In this document: piece by piece, positions 1-11,443 of the stretch
Layout: each line of letters begins with the position of its first letter
Numbering within the stretch: the first letter of the stretch is position 1
Assembly: GCF_964355755.1 (NCBI RefSeq)
Contig: NC_092674.1
Coordinates: forward strand, 8,439,001 to 8,499,000
DNA length: 60,000 bases
Direction of reading: 5' to 3'
Origin: Antedon mediterranea
Taxonomy: Eukaryota; Echinodermata; Crinoidea; Comatulida; Antedonidae
Made by a program: the position numbers and the translations under genes
The notes under the pieces: model-generated
The model's input: the letters and a program-made list of their open reading frames with translations, nothing else
Database searches by the model: none
Told to the model about the DNA's origin: nothing

Positions 1-283
1 TAATGTATTGGGGTTTATTCCAATGACGTCTCAATAACTCATCATAGTTCCCACTAGAGCCATGCGTTTTTATGAGAGATATTTTTGAAGGTGTATATAT
101 AGGCTGTGTCCAAACGTTCGTTAATAATAGTTATTTTAAATTAGCGAGTTTTCGTTTTGGAATAACTGATACGAAGGAACGGTAATTAAAATAGACCGTG
201 GGCGCTGAACGCTTAAAAAAAAAAAAAAGTGGTTCATCACATAAGCGTTGTGCATAGTTATGTACTGTACGTCCATGACTTGT

Positions 284-316
284 GTTACGTCCTCCACCTC
301 CTCCTCCTCCTCCTAA
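284..316. repeat. (CCT)n microsatellite
   Basis: CCTCCACCTCCTCCTCCTCC continuing to 315, directly before the first MITE. No reading frame. Confidence 0.85.
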
Positions 317-323
317 AAACTAA

Positions 324-459
324 AGCTTGGTTCCCGCTAGGTCGTACGTAACCCAATGACAAGTGACAGTTCGAATAATTCATTGCTTGTGATTGGTCAA
401 ATTACTTGTTTTGCGCGTACATCCTTGCGTTACCGGTACGTCCTAGTGGGAACCAAGCT
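324..459. mobile_element. PIF/Harbinger-like MITE (AGCTTGGTTCCC family), complete copy
   Basis: Inverted ends AGCTTGGTTCCCGCTAGG and CCTAGTGGGAACCAAGCT, flanked by TAA on both sides (321-323 and 460-462). A 3-bp TWA duplication is the hallmark of PIF/Harbinger elements. No coding capacity. Confidence 0.8.
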
Positions 460-462
460 TAA

Positions 463-811
463 TAACGAATATAAGGAGTAGTGTTAGGCCTACTATTGTA
501 AACATAAACGCACACTGAGCCCGGATTTCGGTCCGATGGCCGTACAAAAAAAATCATGGAAATGGGTGAACCCGTCACAAACGCATTCCGATTTCCGTAC
601 AACACGAACTGTTGATAAATGTAACGTAGCACATATTTTGTCCGGCCACTGGTGGAATGGGCTCAGTGTTAACGTAGGTTTAAACGAGTTATGCAATTGC
701 GAGTATAATAGTCCTACCAACCAAATCAATACAACCGTTACAAGAAGTAAAAATAAACAAAATATATTTTTAGTCTTATAGTATTTTTATAACATTTCCA
801 CTGGACGTTTT
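463..811. other. Unassigned sequence
   Basis: Between the first MITE and the GATATC element. Overlapping frames on both strands (about 80 codons each) have no recognisable protein features. Confidence 0.5.
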
Positions 812-812
812 T

Positions 813-1349
813 ATGGCGCGCCAAGCTGTCATTTATTCAAGCAATAGAGATATCTTAGTTTTAAATAGAGATATCTTAGTTTTAAATAGAGATATCTCTA
901 TTAATAGAGATATCTCTATTAACAGAGATATCTCTATTAAAACTGAGATATCTCTATTAAAACTAAGATATCTCTATTAAAAACTAAGATATCTTAGTTT
1001 TTAATAGAGATATCTCTATTAATAGAGATATCTCTGTTAATAGAGATATCTCTATTAAAAACTAAGATATCTCTATTAAAAACTAAGATATCTCTATTTA
1101 AAACTAAGATATCTTAGTATTAAATAGAGATATCTCTATTAATAGAGATATCTCTATTAATAGAGATATCTCTATTAAAAACTAAGATATCTTAGTTTTA
1201 AATAGAGATATCTTAGTTTTTAATAGAGATATCTTAGTTTTAAATAGAGATATCTCTATTAATAGAGATATCTTAGTTTAAAACTAAGATATCTTAGTTT
1301 AAAACTAAGATATCTTTATTTCCGAATAAATGACAGCTTGGCGCGCCAT
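813..1349. mobile_element. Non-autonomous DNA element with perfect 27-bp inverted ends and a palindromic satellite core
   Basis: Bases 812-838 (starting TATGGCGCGCCAAGCTGTC) are the exact reverse complement of 1324-1350. The flanks give an apparent direct repeat: ACGTTTTT ends at 812 and ACGTTTTC starts at 1350, an 8-bp duplication with one mismatch, or 7 bp exact. The inside (846-1316) is almost wholly GATATC palindrome units. There is no coding capacity. The class is uncertain; an 8-bp duplication would suit hAT-like elements and a 9-bp one Mutator-like elements. Confidence 0.8.
846..1316. repeat. GATATC palindrome array, 24 units
   Basis: GATATC occurs 24 times, about every 18-21 bp. Each copy is flanked by one of two half-units on either side: AGA/TCT (..TAGAGATATC) or TAA/TTA (..CTAAGATATC). 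Half-units of both types meet at AT-rich junctions such as TATTAATA and AGTTTTAAA. The array should fold into many alternative hairpins. Confidence 0.95.
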
Positions 1350-1350
1350 A

Positions 1351-2013
1351 CGTTTTCCAGAACAATCATGTCATCAATCAAACTAAAAATAGATTTTAGT
1401 AACTATTACCGTAACTATTATCTATTTTGTTTTTATATCTATGTTTTCTCTATCTTGTTGAAAATCATTGCTATATTTAGGAGAGATATTTTAAATGTTA
1501 TACAAACAAACTGGGTTTGTTTATACTGTAGTAAAAATAGGCCTAATATTAAATCTATATTCAGTGAAGTTGACTATCATTCAAATGTTTTAGAGTCGAA
1601 TTTGCAATTATCATGGCTGTAATACTTCACACCGTAATTTCAACAGTGCGTAGTCTAGTGACGTCACTCGCACGTCGTGGTAAGGTCGGACAAACCGCAA
1701 ATATAGACATCTGCACTTAGATTCACGTCATGTGCGTAATAATTTCCATGGAGATCCGAGATCAATATTAATAATTTATTGAGGATATAAATTGAGAATA
1801 ATCCAAAAATGATATAGGAAGTCTTTATCTTGTAAATTACGTAACGATGGTAACCGATCATGTAATGATTGGAGTTAACAGTTATTTCTGTTTCCGTGGA
1901 TGATAGATATATTACTGCACAATGAGACACCATTTTGAGAAGTTAATTAACATACATTTAGTTAAAAACCGTATGATAGGCCTGCTATTACTATTAGATT
2001 CATTGTCACTCTG
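1351..2013. other. Unassigned AT-rich sequence
   Basis: AT-rich, with one CRE palindrome and no gene. The frames are rich in Ile/Phe/Tyr as expected from base composition alone. Confidence 0.5.
1657..1668. promoter_or_regulatory. Perfect AGTGACGTCACT palindrome (CRE core)
   Basis: The 12-bp palindrome contains the full TGACGTCA CREB/ATF core. Another TGACGTCA is at about 6402-6409. No gene start is visible beside either, so function is unproven. Confidence 0.35.
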
Positions 2014-2016
2014 TAA

Positions 2017-2613
2017 AGCTTGGTCCCCACTAAGACGCAATGACGTACGCGCAGCGCACAAACGAGTATTATTATATAACTGTTCGACATTGGTCAACTC
2101 ACTTGCTTTTATGCTTACGTCGTTGTGTAAGACTTGGTTCCCACTAGGATGCAATGTAATGACGTACACGCAACGCACAATCGAGTATTATTATATAACT
2201 GTTCGACATTGGTCAACTCACTTGCTTTTATGCTTACGTCGTTGTGTAAGACTTGGTTCCCACTAGGACGCAATGCAAGGACGTACGCGCATCGCAAAAT
2301 CGTTGCTTTTTATCCTACTGGGAACCAAGCATAAACTCATTGTCACTCTGTAAAGCTTGGTTCCCACTAAGACGCAATGCAAGGACGTCGTAAGCGCAAC
2401 GCACAAGCGAGTATTATCGAACTACCTCAGACATTGGTCAACTCACTTGCGTTTATGCATTGTCACTCTGTAAAGCTTGGTTCCCACTAGGACGCAATGC
2501 AATGACGTAAGCGCAACGCACAAACGAGTATTATTACATAACTGTCCGACATTGGTCAACTCACTTACGTTTATGCTTACGTCATTGCTTTGTATCCTAG
2601 TTGGAACCAAGTT
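2017..2613. mobile_element. Tandem array of AGCTTGG-family MITE units
   Basis: Five head-to-tail starts of the left end (near 2017, 2131, 2250, 2354 and 2474) spaced about 105-120 bp. Right ends occur only at 2325-2331 and 2607-2613, each followed by TAA. The flank CATTGTCACTCTGTAA precedes three of the starts, so flank DNA was copied together with the element. Confidence 0.75.
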
Positions 2614-2699
2614 TAAACGTAGCATGGTATTAATGAAATGCTGTCAATAATTGATATTCATGAATATTAACTTTTTATAAAAGAAATATTAAGAAAATA

Positions 2700-2762
2700 G
2701 AAACTCAGATATCTGACTTTTCTAGATCTAGAAAACTCAGATATCTGACTTTTCTAGAAAAC
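2700..2762. repeat. Short direct/palindromic repeat around CAGATATCTG
   Basis: AAACTCAGATATCTGACTTT followed by TCTAGA is present twice in a row, around a central TCTAGATCTAGA palindrome. Each copy holds the perfect palindrome CAGATATCTG. It lies directly upstream of the SINE. Confidence 0.7.
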
Positions 2763-2783
2763 GGACGGACAAATTGGTTCATG

Positions 2784-3037
2784 AGTGGAGTTGTGGCTTG
2801 GTGGTTATGATGCTTGGCTACCACTCCAAGGGTCCTGGGTTCAAGTCCCGTCACATGTCAGGATTTTTTCTAAGGACCAAATTACAACTCCACTCCCAAG
2901 GACTTGTAATAAGACTTTGTTTATGTAGAGCATCTTGTGTATATGTTTGTCTTGTGAACCTCTGAGGGTCCCTAATGATCAGCAATTGCTGGATGGATCA
3001 CCCTCATTAAAAATGGTTTAAAAAAAAAAAAAAAAAT
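2784..3037 (+). mobile_element. tRNA-derived SINE with poly(A) tail
   Basis: The 5' head is tRNA-like: box A region TGGCTTGGTGGTTA, anticodon-like stem CTTGG/CCAAG, and box B GGGTTCAAGTCCC (about 2841-2853). A body of about 150 bp follows, with an inverted copy of the first bases (GTGGAGTTGT at 2784 versus ACAACTCCAC at about 2886), then CACCCTCATTAAAAATGG and an A run ending near 3037. This head-body-tail order is that of a SINE mobilised by a LINE. No clear target duplication was seen. Confidence 0.75.
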
Positions 3038-3576
3038 TTTTTAAATGTAAGCCAAACATTGAATGTTAACAAATGTCTCATCATGCTATCCAAACTAATA
3101 AATTCCTTCGTGGAATAATACCCTCCGGCCTCCGGACCCAACAATGTGTCTCCTTAATATTATGGGTGTCCCCTGAATAACGATTGGATGTAGTGTTAAC
3201 ACACATATTTCCCCTCGTTCACAGATGTTGAAGTGTCCCTTATAATTAGTATGGGTACCGTACTCCTAAGGAGGTTTGTACTGTAAGTCTAAACCGAAAC
3301 GTTTTGTTTAGATCTGTTTTTTTGTTGTAAATGTTTGTCTGTATGCGAGCGATCAGTATCCATTCTATTACGTGATTGTACATGTTAAAGACGTCGATTC
3401 GAGTATAATCACCATCGCTCATTTCATAGTAACGTGCGAATTAATGCGAACAATCACAAGGCCGATTTTACGTGTTCTTTGCCTGAAACATAATGTTGCT
3501 TTTGTATGAGTGAGTGTTGAGTTAGAATTCATACCATCAACTTTAGGAAATGACAAAAATTATACACATTACTCAT

Positions 3577-3825
3577 GACAAGTCCTATTTTAAGTGTTCT
3601 TCATTTAATTAACAGTGAAAGGGAATAATGGGACAGTGGGAAAATTGAACACGAGTGACACCCACAAGTCCGATTTTACGTGTTCTTCATTTACTTTACA
3701 GTGGAAGGGAATAATGAGACTGGGGAAAATTGAACACGAGTTACATCCACAAGTCCGATTTTACGTGTTCTTCATTTACTTTACAGTGGAAGGGAATTAT
3801 GGGACAGTGGGAAAATTGAACTCAA
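3577..3825. repeat. Tandem repeat, about 85 bp, three copies
   Basis: Units start at 3577, 3663 and 3748 with ACAAGTCCGATTTTACGTG, TTCTTCATTTACTTTACAG and GGAATAATGGGACAGTGGG. A partial unit lies at about 3457-3480. The open frame across it is a repeat artefact. Confidence 0.85.
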
Positions 3826-4327
3826 TGCGATTTGTATTGAGCCAATTAAGTTTGATCCTAAATTAGACCCACAGGCCTACACTTTGAAAAGTAATTTTTT
3901 TTAATGTTGTTTTTTGAAATGTCAGACCGTTATATATCGTGACCAACGAATTATACACATTATAGGATAGCTATACACCCAATTTAATTTAATTAATAAC
4001 ACGAAAGCTTATGTTTACTAACAGAGATAAAGAGAGTACGATTACGGTTAACAAGAAAACATCACATCGAACATCACATGAAATAATATCAACATTAATA
4101 ATTTTTAGAATAAAACAGTCGAACTAACAAGGCTATTCTGTCATGGTTAATTAATTGCTGTTACTTAGAATTCACATTCGTCATACTTACATATTGGCGA
4201 CGATCCCTGATTGGTGGGTATCATCAGGCAATGTGAAATGTAATTTCAATGTTTCCTGGTATCGTGAAAATGAATGGCAATTAAGCGGGAACGACGACAC
4301 TCCCTGGTATGGGATACTTTGTATGTG

Positions 4328-4366
4328 TATGAGACGCCAAACTGTCATTTATTTGCGGAGATAGAG
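4328..4366. mobile_element. Relic end of the GGCGCGCC-type inverted-end family
   Basis: TATGAGACGCCAAACTGTCA then TTTATTTGCGGAGATAGAGA resembles the left end of the 813-1349 element (TATGGCGCGCCAAGCTGTCA, then TTTATTC and AGAGATA). Only one end is visible. A weaker right-end-like piece (TTGGCGTTTGGCGTGCCATA) lies at about 21905-21925. Confidence 0.5.
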
Positions 4367-4697
4367 ATGTAAATGTATAAATTAGCATAATCCATCACGT
4401 ATCTTCAGAATATTTTGTACGCCAACATTTCTATTTTTTTAACTGATGCATTATTATAGTGTAATACTTTAAATGCGTTTTAAAAATAACCCATGAGCTT
4501 CTGCAAATCGACATTAATGTATATACACGGTATTAGGCTATAAAGTACCAGGCATTTTAACATAATCGATATAATGATTCAATATTCAGAATATTGTTAC
4601 CGCTGCAATTATTTTTTCATAATTGAGATAACTGGTGACATTATTTGTTATCACATTTATCAGTATAAGTAGCTATTTTTTCTAATACATTCGCATT

Positions 4698-4780
4698 TCC
4701 GTTTCACGGAACGGAGGACGGCGTCGCAATTCATAGCCTTTGGCATTACAAACGGCACTGTCTTCCGTTCCGTGCAAAAC
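4698..4780. repeat. Short inverted repeat, CACGGAACGGA arms
   Basis: CGTTTCACGGAACGGAGGAC and GTCTTCCGTTCCGTGCAAAA pair over about 18 bp around a loop of about 45 bp. Possible mini-hairpin element. Confidence 0.6.
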
Positions 4781-6048
4781 GTAACAAGTTTATGTAGCTT
4801 TACTAAAACACGTTTAATGTAATCATATATCCGCATGCCTTATTTAACTTACCATATTTGCGTTTTTCCTTTTGAGTTTACCCATAAACTGGAGATTATG
4901 ATTATAACGCACTAGAAACTGTTCCTCATTTGCGGGCTATCCTTATAAATTATATTGGTCTCCGGTATACCGGTACACAAATACAAGTAAATCCTGCTAA
5001 ATTGTCGTCAATGTAATGCAATTTCCTTTGTTTAGCAACAGTTATATATTACTCACACAAAAAGACAAAGAACTTACCAAAACATATTTATGCTCCTAGG
5101 CCTAAATGTTTGAAAAGCGGGATTCCGAACGGGTTAAATAAATGGACAAAATTGATGTGTTAGATTTTGAATTGACCTTTGTAAAAAAATGTAATCGGAA
5201 TATGTCTATCTATTACTGTAATCATTTTTACATTAATGTATATCATACACCATCATAATTATAGGTGTAGATTAATTTCCGGGGGTGAGTTCACGTAACG
5301 TATTATCTCGTTCGCGAACGCGTTTGCTCAATAGCGAAATCTGCAGGCTCTGTGTATTGCGTGTCATGCACATGGCATTGATGTTGTATAAGAGCATTGT
5401 GTCACCATTAATGAAAATCAATAAATTGAATGGCGCCGATGAAACAATATTGGCGTCGTTTAACTATAATAATTACTGCGAATTTGATTATCCGCAAATC
5501 GTAAGTATCCATACATACTCCTCGGAAATGCCTTTCAAATGCAGTTTAAACAAATTAAAATTTTCAGACATTTTATCAGGGATTATCTTTGGTTAAGAGT
5601 CATCGAGAAAAGAAATCTAGTTTCCCGCGCACTGTGCAATTTCGAACAAGATAAACCAGGTTGCACTGAGACAATTATTATCGAAAATGTGTTTGGTTCG
5701 TGACTATCAGACACGGTTCGTAATTTCACTGCAGCAGCACCACGTAACGGATTCGTATCACGCTAAGTATATAAAATAACCGGTCATTGTATGCAAAGTT
5801 TTATATCCGTCTGAGAAAAATTGATTTAAAAAATGATTGAAGTTGTTCTGCGAGTTAAATCCATAACTAGTTAATGGCACTTTTATGTTTTGTTAAAATG
5901 AATCTGAATAACTTTTGCGCCTAATTTAAAATGAAGTATTCAAGTCGCTTCATTAATAAAAAAAAATACGTGTATTTACGTGCGTGCATACGTATGGCGT
6001 AAACCTTACCCATGATGATGCATGTTTGATGTATGTTAAACGCGTTAA

Positions 6049-6197
6049 AGCTTCGTCTCCCTTGACGCAACGCGAGAACCTAAGCGTATCGCAATTAATT
6101 TAACAATCATGACGCGATGGATCTTCTGAACTGTCGCTTGTGATTGGTCAACTCACCTGCGATGCGGCTACGTCATTGCGTTGCGTCAAACCAAGCT
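6049..6197. mobile_element. AGCTTGG-family MITE, diverged copy
   Basis: Left end AGCTTCGTCTCCC and right end CCAAGCT, flanked by TAA (6046-6048 and 6198-6200). The interior has the family's GATTGGTCAACTCAC core and GACGCAACGC ends. A further worn copy without clear ends lies at about 6830-6955. Confidence 0.7.
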
Positions 6198-6495
6198 TAA
6201 ATTATCAAAAATGTTTTTTTACCAAACCGGAAACATAAGTCATTAGTTATCTATTAGGTTTACTAATTACAATATCATGTATTTATTATACTAAAAACTG
6301 TGTAGGCTAATGTCATTATATTAAAATACAATTTATCACTCAGCGCAATGGTCGGCGCCTAAAAATAATCAATGTGCTTATGGATGCGAATTATTGGCAA
6401 TGACGTCACTGATAATGACTTGGTTTATATAACACCGACATAAGTTTACAGAATGATAAATGACGCATAAAAAATAATTAAAAACATACAAAGAG

Positions 6496-6735
6496 AATTA
6501 GATTGTTTGTTTGAAGTATTTGACCGTCGCCATTTTGAAATTTGTTTGTTGGCTTGCCATAGTGAGAACAGATGACACATTTAAATTTAAATGACTATAT
6601 TCCGCCTTTTTTCGGTACGTCAATGATGATACAAGAATTAGATTATTTTGAAATTTGTTTGGTTGCGCGCCATGGTGAGAACAGACGACACAATTAAATT
6701 TAAATGACCGTACTCCGCCATTTTTCTTTGGTATA
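6496..6735. repeat. Direct repeat, two copies of about 110-130 bp
   Basis: Each copy has AGAATTAGATT, TTTTGAAATTTGTTTG, CCAT(A/G)GTGAGAACAGA and AATTTAAATGAC followed by a TCCGCC motif. Copy 2 starts near 6634. Confidence 0.8.
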
Positions 6736-7577
6736 CGCAATCCTCAATACGAAAAAGAAATACAAAGAAAAACATATGCATGAAGGCCTAATGCAATAGG
6801 TTGAGATAGTGGAAATAGCTATACGTCATCCAGCGTAATGCAAGGACGTAAACGTAATTTGGCCATCCATGCATGACGCGATGGCATGGATCATCCGAAC
6901 TGTCGCTCTTGATTGGTCAACTCACTTGCGTTGCTTCCCTACGTCCTAGCTTTATTGGATATTTATGGTTATATACTATGAATAAATCCAATCTAATGTA
7001 TAGTATTACTATAGAGAGGTTGATACTTTAAACAAATTCAACATTGTATTGAAAAACTCATACTTCTTAATGTACGTCATATATTGAGTACCCGATACAG
7101 ACCTAGATCTTGAAAGTTTAAAGTGTACCTCCTAAAATGTGACAAGTTTAGAAGTACAATACCAGACTTTGTTATTTTTTTCTCTCTTTCAATTCATGTC
7201 ATGTTACATTTATCTCTTATTTTTTAATAACGATTTATTCCGACGTTTGATTAAATATTGGATCACCTTCAGTATGAAATTGCGAATATTTCAAACACCT
7301 CAATGTTTCCAAGGATACATTAAATAGACACATGATGTTGCTATGGTAACATATACCATGTATGACGATCAAAGAACATGATATCAATACAAAATAGAGA
7401 ATGTCTGTAACTAAGTCGTCATCGGCGTGTCATAAAACATTATTATTATATACAGTTTAAAAAAAACTCTTTTAGTAAATAAGAATATTGAGCATCTTAA
7501 ATTCGTACAGGTTAGGATGGTACGCGCAATTGACACTGATCCGTCGCGTTGTTGCGTGTACGTCATTTGTGCTCTAA

Positions 7578-8137
7578 AGCGTGGTTCCCACTAGAACGCA
7601 ACGTAACGCAGTGACGTATCGACGCAAAGTGTTGTATTGCGTAATCACAAGTGGGAACCGACGGTGCACTAGTGCTGCAAACATCGTAGGTTTGATTTCA
7701 CGCAGGCGGGGGAAAACACAATTATTAGAAGGGCATTTTCTTACGTTGCGTAGATTGCGTTACGTTGCGTCGCTAGTGGGAACCACGCTTAATTATACCA
7801 AGCTAAAGAATGGGGACGCCACGCAACGCAAAGTGGTTTGACCAATCTTAAGTGATGGATTATTAACAGTCGCGTGGGATTGGTTTACGTTATTGCGTTG
7901 CGTCCTATAGTGGTAACGAAGCTTTAAAAATAGGGGCCCATCGTATGTATTAAGCGTAGCGACGTATTGCCGCAAAGTAATGTATTGCGTAATCACAAGT
8001 GGAAACCGACGACGCAACAGTGCTGCAAAAATCGCAGGTTTGATTTCACGCGGGCGGGGGCAAGCACAATTATTGGAAGGGCATTTTCTCACGTTGCGTA
8101 GGTTGCGTTACGTTGCGTCGCAAGTGGGAACAAAGCT
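7578..8137. mobile_element. Cluster of three AGCGTGG-family MITEs
   Basis: Copy 1 at 7578-7789 has AGCGTGGTTCCCACTAG and CTAGTGGGAACCACGCT ends with TAA on both sides. Copy 2 at about 7795-7923 is the shorter classic type, with a worn left end. Copy 3 at 7953-8137 is a sister of copy 1; both share an internal block with GGTTTGATTTCACGC then CACAATTATT. Two subfamilies therefore sit side by side. Confidence 0.75.
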
Positions 8138-8139
8138 TT

Positions 8140-8855
8140 TGTTGTTTCTGCCCAGTAGCAGTAGCAATATGATCCAATAACCTTAATATTAATATGATCT
8201 AAAACAATATATAACCATAACACACTGTATACTCGCAATGGTGTCAAATCGTGGATGTCGTATGTTTATCTTATTTATATCAACGCTATCTAAATAACAA
8301 GATTGAACATTATTAACTTTATAGTTCATATTACAGCGTACCATATGCAATTTCATTCCACGTACTAGTAGTAGAGCAAGGATATAAGAAGAGATTCGGT
8401 AATGTCCGTGGATATTAAACCGTAAAGAGATGCGAGGACGCGATAAGCACAGATTAAAATACACCGCCTAATGCGACTACGACGTGGATTGATGTACTGT
8501 ATTACGTTAATGTTGTGCGCAGCGCGTTTATAATATTAAAGTTGACACGGATACGTACACTGCCCGAAGACTGCGGCCGGCACATTTTGTTGACTCACAA
8601 CTGCGTATTTGTATTTACTGGAAAGAGAGCCTTCTAAATGGGGTGAGGGGGTATTTCTCATGATGTTCCAAATACATGATTGTCGCCCATCCAAGGTGAA
8701 CACCACAATCTCCATGATACAATCTAATATCCTTGTAGGTTATATCTTAAATTCAATATCAACCTGTCGTTGTTGCTTGAGGTATATTTATAATAATATA
8801 ATAATAGGCCTATAATTATGGAACGCCATCGCTGCCTCCGGCAGCCAACTTCAAT
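8140..8855. other. Unassigned sequence
   Basis: No gene or repeat recognised between the MITE cluster and the TTCGGCCC repeat. Confidence 0.5.
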
Positions 8856-8859
8856 TCTA

Positions 8860-9035
8860 TTCGGCCCTTTTACCATTACGTTTGGCTCTTTCAGTATTCA
8901 GCCCATTTCTATTCGGCCCATATACCATTTACGTTCGACTCTTTCAGCATTCGGCCCATTTACCATTCCGTTTGGCTCTTTTAGCATTCGGCACATTTCT
9001 ATTCAGCCCATTTACCATTACGTTCGGCACCGATG
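8860..9035. repeat. Degenerate tandem repeat with TTCGGCCCATTTACCATT
   Basis: Alternating blocks TTCGGCCC, TTTACCATTACGTT(T/C)GG, CTCTTTCAGCATTC and GCCCATTTCTATTC recur at about 70 bp. The overlapping frames are repeat artefacts. Confidence 0.8.
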
Positions 9036-9342
9036 GCCTTCCATATATAACCGGTAACATTTGATTGTGCATGATTAATATTCATAATTACGTTTTTATT
9101 AGATACAGTAAGGTCCTAAATGCACTGGTGCAATACTTTTAATAATACGTTTTCGACTTAAATCATTGGTTTGGCCAGACGGTGAAAGGTTTAGCTTGAC
9201 GATCAGTAAACGTTTTGCATTAAGTACTTTTGACGAACTTGGCTTGCCATATACTTTGTACTTTAGTACATATCTCACGTTTGAATCCAAGGTGCCGAGA
9301 AATCGATCTTTTTGAGCATTGACTTTTTTGCAATACAAGCGT

Positions 9343-9460
9343 AAGCTCTCAAACTTGATGTGACAAAAAATATAATGTGCCCATATATGAACATGATGAT
9401 GTCATATCACTACCATATTTGGGCACATCAAACCTAATTTGATAGTGTAGACAGAGCTTT
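9343..9460. mobile_element. MITE of the AAAGCTCTGTCTACACTATC family
   Basis: The right end GATAGTGTAGACAGAGCTTT is intact. The left end is worn (AAGCTCTCAAACTTGATGTG). The interior has the family's GTGCCCATATATG and CATATCACTACCATATTTGG blocks. Confidence 0.7.
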
Positions 9461-10730
9461 AGTCATTCAACATACAAAAACTGCGATCAACGTAGTTCAG
9501 ATTTTCATTGTATTGTCCTCGGCACCATATTAGTATTTACCGCAACAGTAGCCTGTTGTCATTACATGTGTGTTATTTTCATTGATTTTAATCCGGCTGA
9601 ATATTTATAAAAAATATTGGCGTCATGGCGGAAAGTGCCTGGTGCGTTTGACTCACGTTCAGAATGTGTCTGTATTTCGCCTTTGTTCATATAAGCTTTC
9701 GTTCCATCAAAATAAGAAAATTCCACGCCGTGTTTTATCGATATCACAGCTACTTGCTTTCTCACAGCTTGTCTTCTCATTTCTGAAGAGACAGCCTAGA
9801 GATACGGTGAAAACCCCCGTTCGTAAAGTATGCTATCATAATGTTTTAGTCTTGTTGATAGGCCTACTTGGAACCGTTTAACCTTTGAGGTTTCAATTGT
9901 CCATGTTATGGTACTAGTTTTGTAGGAATATACTATGGCAAGCTAAGTCTGTCAAAATTCGTCAATCCAGACCATTCAACAACAATGCATTCATCATCAA
10001 CCTTGCCATACTATACTAGATATCTTTACGCTTTACTGTCGTTAGAGACATATTCAATTCTATATGCATTCTTTGTTGTGGGACTGAGTGTGTCACAATT
10101 GAATCTGTGTAGTTTTTTCAAATCATCAATTTAAAACATATTTTCTTTCGTCTTCCAACCGAGTCCTTTTAGACAAACCTAAATAACAATTGATATGTAT
10201 TTTATATTCAGCATAAAAGCTCAGAGCAAACGTTGATTCTCGATGCTATCACCGTGATATAGGCTATTTTATTTTAAATTAATAAGGCCAAACAATGTGT
10301 AGTTCATTAATTTTGGAGCCGCATGCCGTTTTTACTTTACTATTTAATTCGTTTAAACAAAAATGGTCGCACTCAGTCAAAACAACGGAAATAATGATTG
10401 CACTTCCGATCGAAATTTGCATGATTTTCGAGGGCTTTTTGAGGTGTGTAAACGCCGACTGAACTTTTAGGAAATCGTTTTGCAGTGATTTGTAGGCCCT
10501 ATGTATTGCAAATAGATTATCTATAAAGCTTCTTATCAGGGAAGAATAAGATTATTACTACTCATCAAAAATACAGTTTAAATCCCGACGGGGTTTTTTT
10601 TTTTCACCTAGGCCTATATTGAATGTTATCCTTTTGGCGTATGACTAATGTTTAGCAAGTTATATAGCTTGTTATTGTTCACACATAACGCTTACAACAC
10701 CTAAACAATGAGCTCTGTAAATTCTGATCT
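9461..10730. other. Unassigned sequence
   Basis: No coding signal. Scattered TAGGCC(C/T) motifs only. The two overlapping frames at 9562-9881 read opposite strands and neither has a recognisable domain. Confidence 0.5.
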
Positions 10731-11085
10731 GATTATCCCGAGATTACTTTGTTAATTATTCGATACATCTGTATCATTCACATTCAAACCAGTTCAACAC
10801 CGTCTGAACGCACATTGTATGAAGTACGGATAGTACGTCATCACTGTATATTATGTATGGCACAGAGTCCGTGATATGATCCGAGATTACTTTTTTAAGT
10901 ATTCGATATATTTGTATCATGCACATTCAAACCAGTTCAACACCGTCTGAACGTACCTTGTATGTATGGGACAGAGTCCGTGATTATCCCGAGATTCATT
11001 TTTTAATTATCCGATATATCTGTATCATGCACATTCAAACCAGTTCAACACCGTCTGAACGCACCTTGTAGGAAGTACGGATACG
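10731..11085. repeat. Tandem repeat, three copies of about 100-145 bp
   Basis: Each copy contains CCGAGATTAC, GATA(C/T)ATCTGTATCAT, CACATTCAAACCAGTTCAAC and ACCGTCTGAACG. Copies start near 10735, 10880 and 10985. A separate partial copy with ACACCGTCTGAACGCAC and GGCACGTAGTACAGAGTCCG is at 12728-12812. Confidence 0.85.
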
Positions 11086-11443
11086 ATGTATGTGGACATT
11101 CAAACCATAGTGTCCAAGTTCAGACAATGGAATTTATACCCTTTTACTTCATTAAATAGAAATCAATCATTATTACTGGTAAAGAAATTATTATTGGACT
11201 ATCGTATACGATGTCTCAAAATGGATGGAATAACTACTAAGTCCATATCTACTCGTCGAGTTATAACTTATAGGCCGAGATATTCCTAATTAGGTACCGT
11301 AATATACATCCTAATAAATCGATTAGATTGGTAATGTTAAAGTATAAGCTAATGAAATACTGGAAAGATATGAAGAAAGATACAGTGATTTCTAAAATAA
11401 AAACAGATCGTGACGTCATAACGTGTGCAAACAGTTATCTTCT

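Larger units (their letters stand above)
3830..6045. other. Unassigned AT-rich sequence
   Basis: Contains the 4328 relic end and the 4698 inverted repeat; otherwise nothing recognised. The 103-codon frame at 5285 starts in a region with mild GC increase but has no motif and no clear splice context. Confidence 0.5.

Noticed and set aside
5285-5596. 103-codon frame starting at 5285.
   Set aside because: No domain or motif, no convincing splice signals and average composition; not supported as a gene.
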